Shown one piece after another: positions 25,857-34,728 of a DNA stretch of 64,000 nt (the first letter of the stretch is position 1; each line of letters starts with the position of its first letter). The position numbers and the translations under genes were made by a program. Below the pieces are notes generated by a model. The model was given only the letters and a program-made list of their open reading frames with translations, made no database searches and was not told the DNA's origin. The stretch is from [Candidatus Thermochlorobacteriaceae] bacterium GBChlB. Lineage in GTDB: Bacteria > Bacteroidota > Chlorobiia > Chlorobiales > Thermochlorobacteraceae. The stretch is taken from assembly GCA_000724175.1 (NCBI GenBank), contig JPGV01000012.1, forward strand, positions 81,687-145,686. Direction: 5' to 3'.

Positions 25857-28223
25857 ATGAACAGCGTTACGAATGGCAGCGAGACAGACACAGGGACAAG
25901 TTCATTTGGCGAATTTTTACGCGCCAAAGTGGTCCATCAAATTTGGTTCATCGCGCTTTTCATTGCGCCAGTGATTGTTTTGCTCGCGTTTTTGCTCTCG
26001 CACATCGGTCTCTTCGAGAACCTCGAGTTGAAACTCATCGATGCCAAATTCAATGCGCGCCCAACCGACTCGACATTTCGGAAAAATCCCGATGTGGTCA
26101 TCATCGCTGTCAGCGACCAAGCACAAGAATCAACACGCCCATTCCCGTGGCCTCGCGATTACCACGCGCGCATCATCAGAAACCTTACACGCGCAGGCGC
26201 TAAAGCGGTGGCGTTTGACTTGGTGTTCGACGATGTTGATCGGTCGGGCGGCGATGCAGCCTTTCGAGCCGCTGCCGCAGAATGTAGAAATGTTATTGTG
26301 GCTGGTCGACAATCCACCACGCTAAGCGAGGAGACGCGCGTTAGTTTCACCTCGCTCAAAAAAGTGGATTTACAGACCATCTTCGACGGCACGCCCGGCG
26401 CTAGCGTTGGCATTGTCTATGTGCGTCAGGACAACGACGGCATCATTCGGCGCTACCACCCTGCCAGCGTCAACGTGCTTGGAGAACAAATGCTTTCGCT
26501 TGCTTACGCCAGCGTCAAGATTTTCAAAAACATCAGCGATAGCCTCAAGAGTTTGGAGAACGGCAACTTGTTTGAATTTGCTGGCAACCTATTTCCGAGT
26601 TTCGACGGACAATCTGTTTTGCTCAATTGCTACGGGCCTTCCGGCACCATACCGCAGATTTCCGCCGAGAATATCTTGGACGACCGCGAGTTTATGACCA
26701 AAATCGAGTATGAGCAGTTCAAGCAAACCATGAAAGAAACCGGGCTGGATTCGCTCACCGTCTTGAACTCGCCCGACCTGCGCGACCTTTGGGCACTCGA
26801 TATTTTCGACGACACACTCGCGGGCATTCAAGAACAAGTGCGCGGAAAAATTTGCATCGTCGGCCCCACTTTTCCTGAATCGAAAGACCTTTTTCCAACC
26901 TCAATGTGGAAAGACGGTCGTCCCGACCTCAACCAGATGTATGGAGTTGAAATCCACGCGACAGCAGCACAAAATTTTCTGCGCAACGATTTCATCACCG
27001 TTGCCAACGGCAGCATTGTGCTTGCCGTGTTGCTTATCGTGAGCTATTTCTTATTCGGCTTATGTGTCTCCATCAAGCGGTGGCGTGTCTCGAACCAACT
27101 TCTGATGACGATTTTTTCGGGCATTACCGCGTTGATTGCAATTAGCGCCATTCTCTCCCTGATTGTTTATGTTGCGGGCGGCGAACCCATTGCTTACTTT
27201 CAGAGTTTGGCTCTCCCGATTCAACTCGGCATCGGCGTCGGCGCAGTTCTGCTCTCAACATTAAGTGCGCTCTTGCTCCGACGGGGCGGCTCGATGCAAG
27301 AGTTCGTCAGCGAAGTCGGTGCGCTCGCGCTAACAGCAGGCGCGTTCCTCATCGCCTACCAATACACGATGTATCGGTTCATTGAAGACAGTGTGCTTAT
27401 CGATGTTATTCCGATTGCGGCGACAGTGTCGTTCTCTTACATCGCCAGCATCTTCTATCAATACCTGACAGAGTCGAAACAAAAGAAGCTCATCAAAGGC
27501 TTCTTCAATGTGTATGTAACGCCTGCACTTGTCGACCAAATGATTGCCAACCCGAACATCTTTAAACTTGGCGGCGAGCGACGCGAACTAACAATGCTAT
27601 TTAGCGATATCAAAGGGTTTACAAACATCTCCGAATCATTTAAAGACACGCCTGAAAAATTGGTGGAACTGCTCAACGAATATCTTGGCACAATGACGGA
27701 GATTATCTTTAAATACGGCGGCACGCTCGATAAATACATCGGCGACGCGATTGTCGCGTTTTGGAACGCGCCTGTTCCCGTTGATGATCACCCCACGCAA
27801 GCCTGCTATGCGGCACTTGAAATGCAGGACACGCTTGTCAAACTGCGCGAAAAATGGAAAGCCGAAGGTAAGCCTGAAATCTATTCGCGCATCGGCATCA
27901 ACACGGGCGTTGTCATCGTCGGCAACATGGGCTCACAGTCGCGCTTTGCTTATACTGCCATGGGCGATGCAATGAACCTTGCTGCGCGGTTGGAAGCAGC
28001 TAACAAAGCGTTTAAGACGTCGATTATGATTTCTGAATTTACACGCGAGCGCGTCAAAGACACCTGCCTGACGCGCGAACTGGCGACCATTACTGTACAA
28101 GGCAAGGAGCAACCGATTAAAGTCTATGAACTGGTCGCTCGAAAAGAACCGGGCAAAGTTTATCAGGAACTTGCGCCCGCAGAAACTGCGTCGCGCGGCG
28201 TGTTGGCTATTGCCAAAGACTAA
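25857..28223 (+). CDS. CHASE2-domain class III adenylate cyclase
   Basis: 788 residues. A membrane segment (~30-55) is followed by an extracellular CHASE2 sensor (~60-375: 'LIDAKFNARPTD', 'PWPRDYHARIIRNLTRAGAKAVAFDLVFDD'). It has about six further membrane segments (~380-545), more than its paralogue at 11.2-13.4 kb. The cyclase domain (~575-755) carries metal Asp in 'LFSDIKGFTN' and 'YIGDAIVAFW', Lys in 'DKYIGD', Thr in 'AYTAMGDAMNLAARLE' and the catalytic Arg there. It should make cAMP. Extra membrane segments and a missing TPR-like tail set it apart from the paralogue. Next gene aat begins 6 bases after its stop. Confidence 0.9.
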   Translation: MNSVTNGSETDTGTSSFGEFLRAKVVHQIWFIALFIAPVIVLLAFLLSHIGLFENLELKLIDAKFNARPTDSTFRKNPDVVIIAVSDQAQESTRPFPWPRDYHARIIRNLTRAGAKAVAFDLVFDDVDRSGGDAAFRAAAAECRNVIVAGRQSTTLSEETRVSFTSLKKVDLQTIFDGTPGASVGIVYVRQDNDGIIRRYHPASVNVLGEQMLSLAYASVKIFKNISDSLKSLENGNLFEFAGNLFPSFDGQSVLLNCYGPSGTIPQISAENILDDREFMTKIEYEQFKQTMKETGLDSLTVLNSPDLRDLWALDIFDDTLAGIQEQVRGKICIVGPTFPESKDLFPTSMWKDGRPDLNQMYGVEIHATAAQNFLRNDFITVANGSIVLAVLLIVSYFLFGLCVSIKRWRVSNQLLMTIFSGITALIAISAILSLIVYVAGGEPIAYFQSLALPIQLGIGVGAVLLSTLSALLLRRGGSMQEFVSEVGALALTAGAFLIAYQYTMYRFIEDSVLIDVIPIAATVSFSYIASIFYQYLTESKQKKLIKGFFNVYVTPALVDQMIANPNIFKLGGERRELTMLFSDIKGFTNISESFKDTPEKLVELLNEYLGTMTEIIFKYGGTLDKYIGDAIVAFWNAPVPVDDHPTQACYAALEMQDTLVKLREKWKAEGKPEIYSRIGINTGVVIVGNMGSQSRFAYTAMGDAMNLAARLEAANKAFKTSIMISEFTRERVKDTCLTRELATITVQGKEQPIKVYELVARKEPGKVYQELAPAETASRGVLAIAKD

Positions 28224-28229
28224 TTTTGA

Positions 28230-28877
28230 ATGCGACGACGTGCAACCATCATCAACCAATTACAACACATGGCGTCAAGACAACAAGACCAATCGCTCAC
28301 GTCTGACATTTTACTTTACGGATACTCTATCGGCATTTTCCCGATGGCAGATTCGGTAACGGGCGAGATTCAATGGTATTTGCCGAAAATGCGCGCCATT
28401 GTTCCAATTGAGACGTTCAGACCGCCGCGCTCGCTTCGACAACTCATCAAGAAAGGCATCTTTGAAGTTCGATTCAACACCGCGTTTCGAGAAGTGATGC
28501 AAGGCTGCGCGCACGAGCGTGGCGATGGACTCGGCACGTGGATTTCGCCCGAAATGATTGAGGCTTACACCGAACTGCATGACACTGGCTACGCGCATAG
28601 CGTTGAGACGTTCATTGATGGCCAATTGGTAGGCGGACTTTACGGTGTCTCGCTCGGCGCGGCGTTCTTCGGCGAATCGATGTTCTACCGCGTCTCAAAT
28701 GCCTCGAAGGTCGCCTTTGTCGCCTTAATTGACCGATTGCGCCAACGACGTTACGACTTGCTCGACTCGCAATTTATGAACGAGAACATTCGCCGCTACG
28801 GCGCCATTGAGATTCCGCACCAAGACTATTTGGAACGCTTGCAAGCCGCGCTGAAAAAACCAGCGACATTCGTTTGA
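28230..28877 (+). CDS. aat: leucyl/phenylalanyl-tRNA-protein transferase
   Basis: 215 residues. The family pattern is clear: 'YGYSIGIFPMAD', 'IQWYLPKMRAIVPIE', 'HERGDGLGTWISPEMIEAY', 'GYAHSVETF', 'LVGGLYGVSLGAAFFGESMF' and 'DSQFMNENIRRYGA'. It adds Leu or Phe to N-terminal Arg/Lys of proteins, marking them for ClpAP. An alternative ATG at 28269 would remove 13 residues and may be the true start. It follows the cyclase gene by 6 bases, so co-transcription is likely, although no functional link is known. Confidence 0.93.
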   Translation: MRRRATIINQLQHMASRQQDQSLTSDILLYGYSIGIFPMADSVTGEIQWYLPKMRAIVPIETFRPPRSLRQLIKKGIFEVRFNTAFREVMQGCAHERGDGLGTWISPEMIEAYTELHDTGYAHSVETFIDGQLVGGLYGVSLGAAFFGESMFYRVSNASKVAFVALIDRLRQRRYDLLDSQFMNENIRRYGAIEIPHQDYLERLQAALKKPATFV

Positions 28878-28975
28878 GCATTTGAAAACATCAGGCATTT
28901 CGTTATCTTCCGCGAAATCCTGACAATAGACAAGCGCTTTCCTGACTGCGATGTTAAACCTTTCGGAGCAACGCC

Positions 28976-30118
28976 ATGCAAAAAGAATTATTCACACTCG
29001 GCATCGAAGAAGAGTATCAAATTGTCGACCCGCACACGCGGGAACTTAAAAGCCACATCGCGCAAATTTTAGAAGACGGACAGGCGATTCTGCGCGAGCG
29101 CGTCAAGCCTGAAATGCACCAATCGGTCGTCGAGGTTGGCACAGGCGTTTGCGCCAATATGGAGGAAGCCCGAAAAGATTTGGTTACGCTTCGCACTGAG
29201 CTTGCCAAGCTCGCCATCAGCAAAGGGCTGCGCATCGTTGCCGCATCTACGCACCCATTCTCCGACTGGAAATATCAGGAAATCACCGAGCATGAACGCT
29301 ATCACGGCTTGGTGAACGACCTGCAAGACATCGCCCGCGCCAATTTAATTTTTGGCTTGCACGTCCATGTCGGCATCAAAGACCGCGAGGCGCAAATTGA
29401 GGTGATGAACCAAATGCGGTATCTCTTGCCGCACATTCTCGCGCTGACCACAAGTTCGCCATTTTGGCTTGGCAGACCGACGGGGCTTTACTCGTGGCGC
29501 ACCCAAGTTTTTAAGCGATTCCCGCGCACGGGCATTCCCGACTTGTTCAATTCATACTCCGAATTTGAAGACTATATTCGGTTGCTCGTCGAGACAGGCT
29601 GCATCGACAACGGCAAAAAAATCTGGTGGGATTTACGCCCGCACCCGTTCTTTGAAACGATTGAAATTCGAATCTGCGATATTCCGACGCGCGTCGATGA
29701 ATCGCTTGCGATTGCCGCACTCATTCAAGCCACCGCGAAAACGCTGTATGATTTATACAAACGAAATATGCAGTTTCGGCATTACAGCCGCGCGTTGATT
29801 GAAGAAAATAAATTTCTTGCTGCGCGCTACGGCTTAACCGGACAACTCATTGATTTCAGCAAGAAGCAAAAAATCTCTACGCCCGATTTGATTCACGAAT
29901 TTTTGCGATTCGTCGACGATGCGGTCGAGGAACTTGGCTCGCGCAAGGAAATCAATACGATTTACAAAATCTTGGAACACGGCACGAGTGCCAGAAAACA
30001 GCTTCAAGTCTTTGAAGCGACTAATGGAGACATCAAAGCCGTCGTTGATTTTCTCATCAACGAAACCCTCCACGGGCTTCCAATTGAGCTGCCGAAGGAA
30101 AAAGAAGTTACTGCATAA
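28976..30118 (+). CDS. carboxylate-amine ligase, YbdK/glutamate-cysteine ligase type 2 family
   Basis: 380 residues, the normal length. It opens with 'LGIEEEYQIVDP', the family's start, and has 'FGLHVHVGI', 'LPHILALTTSSPFWLGR', 'WWDLRPHPFFETIEIRICD' and 'ARYGLTGQLIDFS'. These enzymes couple ATP hydrolysis to amide-bond formation between a gamma-carboxylate and an amine; the true substrates are often unknown, and some members make gamma-glutamylcysteine. GGAG sits upstream of the ATG. It is monocistronic. Confidence 0.85.
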   Translation: MQKELFTLGIEEEYQIVDPHTRELKSHIAQILEDGQAILRERVKPEMHQSVVEVGTGVCANMEEARKDLVTLRTELAKLAISKGLRIVAASTHPFSDWKYQEITEHERYHGLVNDLQDIARANLIFGLHVHVGIKDREAQIEVMNQMRYLLPHILALTTSSPFWLGRPTGLYSWRTQVFKRFPRTGIPDLFNSYSEFEDYIRLLVETGCIDNGKKIWWDLRPHPFFETIEIRICDIPTRVDESLAIAALIQATAKTLYDLYKRNMQFRHYSRALIEENKFLAARYGLTGQLIDFSKKQKISTPDLIHEFLRFVDDAVEELGSRKEINTIYKILEHGTSARKQLQVFEATNGDIKAVVDFLINETLHGLPIELPKEKEVTA

Positions 30119-30302
30119 ACTGCTCGAGCGCCCTGTAGTCGAGAGTCGATTTAGCCGTTTCGTCGCCCAACCCTTTTCGAGACAACATGTTAGAACTGTT
30201 TAATCTTGCATCAATTTGAGTTGCTTGCCCCCAACGTTTTCGCCCGATTTAATGCAGATTGCAACAAGCGAAGTTCAACTTTTTGGAAGGGAGAAACGCA
30301 GT

Positions 30303-31607
30303 ATGCTCACCAGAGACTTACAACAGCCGTCGGAATCGGCTAAACTGCCGCGCGTGATTATTTATTCGGGCAAAGGCGGCACGGGCAAAACCACTGTTTC
30401 ATCGGCGACCGCCGTCTCACTCGCACGCGCAGGCAAGCGCGTGCTGATACTCTCGAGCGACCCAGCACATTCGCTTTCCGACGTGTTCAACTTTAAAATC
30501 GGACGCATAGAGCCGTGCGAAATCGAGAAAAATCTCTACGGACTGGAAATCGACACGATATATGAGCTCAAAAAGCACATGTCGGGCTTTCAAAAGTTCG
30601 TGGCGGATTCCTACAAAAATCGCGGCGTGGATTCCGGCGTTGCGTCCGAACTGACCACACAGCCCGGACTTGATGAAATTTTCTCGCTTGCTCGTCTTGT
30701 CGATGAAGCCCATTCAGGCAAATACGACGTCGTGATTCTCGATACATCGCCAACAGGCAATACCTTGCGCTTGCTTGCTTATCCTGAAATCATCATCGGC
30801 GGCGGTATGGGCAAGCAGTTCTTCAAACTCTACAAAAACATGGCGTCGCTTCAACGCTCCTTAGGCAATCAGAATCAGCCTGAGCCCGAGTTCTTTGAAG
30901 AAGTCAATCTCTTGCTCAAACAAATGGAAGACATCAACAAGTTCATTTTGAAGCCCGAAGTTACCTTCCGCTTGGTCTTGAATCCCGAAAAACTCTCTAT
31001 TCTCGAAACCAAACGCGCGTATACTTTCGTCCATCTTTACGGCATCAACATTGATTTAATCGCGGTCAATAAAGTCCTACCATCGACGAACACGGTCGGC
31101 GAGTATTTCGAGTATTGGTCGGATTTGCACCGAAAGTATTTGATGGAGATTGATAACTCTTTTTATCCGACGCCCATTTTACGCTGCGAACTTCAACGCG
31201 ACGAGCCGATTGGCTGCGACGCCCTACACACACTCAGCAAGTTGATTTTTAAGGCCGACGCGGCAGATAAAATTTTTCACGCCGGCAAAAACTTCTGGAT
31301 TGAAAGCAAAAAAGATTCTGCCACGAACCTCAACCGCGAAGCCTTGTGCATTCGCATTCCGTTCCTTAGCGACGCCGAAGATGTAAAAGTCAAGCGCATG
31401 GGAACGGATATCGTCGTGATGGTAGACCGCTTGCAGCGCATCATCACGCTGCCGCGCGCGCTCTACACCTTAGAAATGGAAACATTCGTCCGCGAAAGCG
31501 ACACGCTGCGTGTGTTCTTCAAAGAGCAACCGATGGAGAAGATGGAACTCAATGCCAACAAAGGCGTTTTGGATAAACTCCGTGCGTCGCGCCGACTTTT
31601 AGCTTGA
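30303..31607 (+). CDS. ArsA/GET3-family ATPase with HSP20-like C-terminal domain
   Basis: 434 residues. The ATG at 30303 is used because GGGAG lies upstream; the frame extends to 30216 without support. The deviant Walker A is 'GKGGTGKTT', followed by 'SSDPAHSLSDVF' (switch I), 'VVILDTSPTGNTLRLL' (switch II/Walker B) and a long insert 'IIIGGGMGKQFFKLYKNMASL'. The last ~75 residues ('RIPFLSDAEDVKVKRMGTDI...IITLPRAL') match the HSP20-like tail of bacterial ArsA proteins. Multiple homologues are typical of Chlorobiota; the role is not arsenic export when no arsB is near, and a membrane-protein-targeting role is possible. Confidence 0.88.
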   Translation: MLTRDLQQPSESAKLPRVIIYSGKGGTGKTTVSSATAVSLARAGKRVLILSSDPAHSLSDVFNFKIGRIEPCEIEKNLYGLEIDTIYELKKHMSGFQKFVADSYKNRGVDSGVASELTTQPGLDEIFSLARLVDEAHSGKYDVVILDTSPTGNTLRLLAYPEIIIGGGMGKQFFKLYKNMASLQRSLGNQNQPEPEFFEEVNLLLKQMEDINKFILKPEVTFRLVLNPEKLSILETKRAYTFVHLYGINIDLIAVNKVLPSTNTVGEYFEYWSDLHRKYLMEIDNSFYPTPILRCELQRDEPIGCDALHTLSKLIFKADAADKIFHAGKNFWIESKKDSATNLNREALCIRIPFLSDAEDVKVKRMGTDIVVMVDRLQRIITLPRALYTLEMETFVRESDTLRVFFKEQPMEKMELNANKGVLDKLRASRRLLA

Positions 31608-31738
31608 AGAACCAAACGGCAATATGTATGTCAAATTCATTGCAGGTCATAACGCCAATTGAAGCGCGGCATTTCAGATGTTGAACGCCAAACGCTGTGA
31701 GCGCGCGCAATTTGACAAAAGTTATTTAAGGAGTTGTT

Positions 31739-32347
31739 ATGCAGTCACCAGTCAGCCTTCCTGCGCTTGAATGTTCCTCGTCGAAGAAACGCAGCAAAAT
31801 TGTCTACAAACGTCTTGCCATTCAACTGACGTTTATTTTCATTCACGTTGCGCTCATCAAATTTGCTATTCCAAACGTGCTTTGGGCAGCGTTGGGCTTG
31901 GCGTTCTGGGGCGGCTTGGTCTATGCTGCGTCGCGGAGCGGACAGTGGGTCTGCTCGACGTTCTGCTGGCTTGGCGGCATTCAGGACCTGATGTTTCCCT
32001 TTGCAAAGAAGCGCGTGAACTTTAATCCGAAAATTTCGCAGTATATCACGCTCGCGCTGCTGGTCGTTTGGGTGCCACTCGCGTGGGTGTTTCATCAAGA
32101 GGCCGTTTTCGCTATGGGCGACAATCCGCTCAACAACCCCTTCGAGAGCGGTGAGAGCTTGCTGATGCAGGCGGGACATTTTATCGTTCTCACGCTCGTT
32201 GGGCTATCGGTAACTGTCTTCGGTGCGCGTGGCGCGTGTCGCTATTTTTGCCCGTTTGGCATTGCGGTTGGATTTTTCCGCACCCGTCGGCTTAGCACAA
32301 CCAATGTCGCACCGCTCGCAACTGCACCACATCGCTTGAAGGTATGA
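31739..32347 (+). CDS. membrane iron-sulfur protein related to NapH/NosR, possibly truncated
   Basis: 202 residues with a good ribosome-binding site (AGGAG) before the ATG. About four membrane segments carry two short Cys clusters at their ends: 'CSTFCWLGGIQDL' and 'CRYFCPFGIAVGFF', the CxxxC pattern of the NapH/NosR/RdxA membrane domain. These relatives continue into a ferredoxin-like part with two 4Fe-4S motifs. Here the frame ends 'TNVAPLATAPHRLKV' soon after. In the -1 frame the next ~50 codons carry a decayed ferredoxin-like spacing, so a frameshift is possible. Function unknown; likely an electron-transfer role. Confidence 0.65.
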   Translation: MQSPVSLPALECSSSKKRSKIVYKRLAIQLTFIFIHVALIKFAIPNVLWAALGLAFWGGLVYAASRSGQWVCSTFCWLGGIQDLMFPFAKKRVNFNPKISQYITLALLVVWVPLAWVFHQEAVFAMGDNPLNNPFESGESLLMQAGHFIVLTLVGLSVTVFGARGACRYFCPFGIAVGFFRTRRLSTTNVAPLATAPHRLKV

Positions 32348-32455
32348 CCGACAAAGTTCATGCGTCGTTTTCCCGACCGCTCTCGATGAGCAGCGTTGTA
32401 TTGTTTGGACACGTAAAGTTCTATCTTTGCCGCGCAACAAATCTGCTTTGAGGCA

Positions 32456-33208
32456 ATGGCAAAACTTTGGCTCGCGCTTCGCTCGATTTACATTTGGGTA
32501 ACCGTTCTGACGATTATCGTCGTGTTTTGTTCGGTCTCGATGGTCTTTTCACTCTTCGACCGCACGGGAACGGTGTATTTGTTTTTGGCGCGGCTCTGGT
32601 GCAAACTCTGGCTCTTTTTTTCAGGCGTAAAGTTGCACGTTATTGGCAAAGAACATGTCAATCCCGATGCGACCTATGTCGTTGTCGCAAACCATTCAAG
32701 CTATTTTGATATTCCCGCAATTTTGCAAGGTATTCCTGTCAAGCGCATTCGCATCATGGCGAAAGAATCGCTTGGCAAAATCCCGCTCTTTGGCTGGTCA
32801 ATGGCGATGGGCGATTTTATTCTCATCAAGCGCGGAGCGACTCGGGACGCCATGAAGAGCCTTGTTGCGGCGATCGAGAAATTGCGACAGGGAAAATCTG
32901 TGTTGATGTTCGCCGATGGCACGCGTTCGCTCGACGGCAGCATTCAGCCCTTCAAGCGCGGGGCGTTTATGGTCGCTGAAAAAGCCGCCGTGCCAATTTT
33001 ACCTGTAACCATTCTCGGCAGCCATAAAATTATGCCGCGCAACACCGTCCTCATTCAAGAAGGCGATATTACGCTTGTCATCGGCAAGCCGATTGAGACA
33101 GACGGCAAGACGGCGGACGACCTACTGAACGCCGCGTTTCAAACGGTGTCGGATAATTTCAACCAACATTCCTCGACCGTCGCCACGCCCTCTGCTACGA
33201 CGATTTGA
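32456..33208 (+). CDS. plsC: 1-acylglycerol-3-phosphate O-acyltransferase (PlsC family)
   Basis: 250 residues. One N-terminal membrane segment ('IYIWVTVLTIIVVFCSVSMVF') precedes the acyltransferase domain. Motif I is 'NHSSYFD' (the catalytic H-x4-D set), motif III is 'FADGTRSLDG' (with Asp where Glu is usual), and motif IV is 'VPILPVTILG'. It transfers the second acyl chain in phosphatidic-acid synthesis at the inner membrane. It overlaps the convergent trpE stop by 14 bases. Confidence 0.9.
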   Translation: MAKLWLALRSIYIWVTVLTIIVVFCSVSMVFSLFDRTGTVYLFLARLWCKLWLFFSGVKLHVIGKEHVNPDATYVVVANHSSYFDIPAILQGIPVKRIRIMAKESLGKIPLFGWSMAMGDFILIKRGATRDAMKSLVAAIEKLRQGKSVLMFADGTRSLDGSIQPFKRGAFMVAEKAAVPILPVTILGSHKIMPRNTVLIQEGDITLVIGKPIETDGKTADDLLNAAFQTVSDNFNQHSSTVATPSATTI

Positions 33209-34703
33209 GCGACGTCAGTTGCTCGACGGCACGAAGTCCTGCGCGCATTTTGTTCATCGTTTCCTGATACTCTTTTTCGGGAACAGAATCTGCGACAACG
33301 CCTGCGGCGGCTTGAAAGTAAATTACATCGTTAGGAGGTTGAGAGGAAACAACCATTGTGCGGATGGCAATCGCCATTTTGAGCGCGCCGTTGAAATCGA
33401 TGAAGCCGACTGCTCCGCCATAGAGTCCGCGCTTCTCCGATTCTAATTCGTAAATAATTTCCATTGCGCGAATTTTCGGCGCGCCCGTCAGCGTGCCTGC
33501 GGGAAAGCACGACCAAAAGGCGTCCATTGCCGACAGGTCGTCTCGAAGCTCACCGCGCACATTACTAACGATGTGCATCACGTGCGAGTATTTTTCAATC
33601 GTCATCATCTCATTGGTCTCGACTGTGCCGATTTTGGCAATGCGCCCGATGTCGTTGCGCGAGAGGTCGATGAGCATTAAGTGTTCGGCGAGTTCTTTTT
33701 CGTCGGAGAGCAAGTCATTGGCAAGCGCGGCATCTTCATTGGGCGTTGCGCCACGCGGTTTCGTGCCTGCAATCGGTCGCGTATTGACAATGCGCTTGCC
33801 CTCGTCCGTAGACTCAACGCTGACAAGCAGTTCCGGCGACGAGCCGACGATGCTGGCTTCGCCCAAATCAAAAAAGTAGAGATACGGCGACGGGTTCACA
33901 GTGCGCAGTGACCGATACACATCAAACGGTTTCGCATGAAGCGGTCTGGAAAGACGCTGCGAGACTTGCACCTGAAAAATATCGCCCGCCAGAATATACG
34001 CTTTGGCTTTATCAACGCAGGCGAGGTATTCGTCGCGTGTCATATTGGCTTTCACCATCTCGACCGTTTCGTGGCGCAGCGCCGATGCCTTAGCCGGTAA
34101 CGGCTTTAAGAGCCGCTCTAAGAGTTTCTCGACCCTCGCTTCAGCGTTGGGCTTGTCGTTTGGGCGAATGAAATTAGAGACCACATGCAGTTTCCGTGTG
34201 ACGTTATCGAAGACGACAAGCGTATCGCAGAACATCAAAAACATATCGGGCAAATTTGCGGCGTCTGGTTTTCGCGCTTTCGGAACGCGCTCGACAAAGC
34301 AAGCCGCGTCGTAGCCGATAAACCCAAATGCGCCTGATGTCAGCATCTCATTGGAACGTGCTAGGCGTGCATTTGAAAAGGCGTCGAGCAGCAGCGAGAG
34401 CGTTTGAACGGGCGACTGTTCGGGCGAGGGAATCGACGAGAGCGCGTCGAATTTTTTATCACGCACATCGAGGTCAATGCGTCCGTCGTTCCACGCACGA
34501 AAAACAGCAAACGGCTCAATGCCGATGTAAGAAAATCGCGCCAAGCGGTCTTCGCCCTCGACCGATTCCAAAAGGCACGAATACACGTCTTGCAGTTTGA
34601 GATACATCGAGACAGGCGTTTCAGTGTCAGCGAGGCGCTCCGAGTGAACGGTGTGAAATTGAAAGACAGGTGTTGGTTTTGAGGCGCGTATTTTGTTTTG
34701 CAT
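33195..34703 (-). CDS. trpE: anthranilate synthase component I
   Basis: 502 residues from the ATG at 34703; the frame runs up to 34826 inside the divergent pgpH gene and is not used. 'CLLESVEGEDRLARFSYIG' contains the LLES element that binds tryptophan for feedback inhibition. The chorismate-binding half has 'IFQVQVSQRLSRP', 'RPIAGTKPRGA', 'LIDLSRNDIGRIA' and 'FPAGTLTGAPKIRAM'. It makes anthranilate from chorismate with TrpG supplying ammonia; no trpG is next to it. Only 25 bases separate its start from the divergent pgpH start, so its promoter must lie inside pgpH. Confidence 0.93.
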   Translation of the reverse strand: MQNKIRASKPTPVFQFHTVHSERLADTETPVSMYLKLQDVYSCLLESVEGEDRLARFSYIGIEPFAVFRAWNDGRIDLDVRDKKFDALSSIPSPEQSPVQTLSLLLDAFSNARLARSNEMLTSGAFGFIGYDAACFVERVPKARKPDAANLPDMFLMFCDTLVVFDNVTRKLHVVSNFIRPNDKPNAEARVEKLLERLLKPLPAKASALRHETVEMVKANMTRDEYLACVDKAKAYILAGDIFQVQVSQRLSRPLHAKPFDVYRSLRTVNPSPYLYFFDLGEASIVGSSPELLVSVESTDEGKRIVNTRPIAGTKPRGATPNEDAALANDLLSDEKELAEHLMLIDLSRNDIGRIAKIGTVETNEMMTIEKYSHVMHIVSNVRGELRDDLSAMDAFWSCFPAGTLTGAPKIRAMEIIYELESEKRGLYGGAVGFIDFNGALKMAIAIRTMVVSSQPPNDVIYFQAAAGVVADSVPEKEYQETMNKMRAGLRAVEQLTSLKSS

Positions 34704-34728
34704 TTTTGAAAAAAGATAAGAGAAGATA

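Noticed and set aside
32204..32440. Cys-rich minus-strand frame ('MWCSCERCDIGC')
   Set aside because: It looks like a metal site but is antisense to the iron-sulfur membrane gene and has no start signal.
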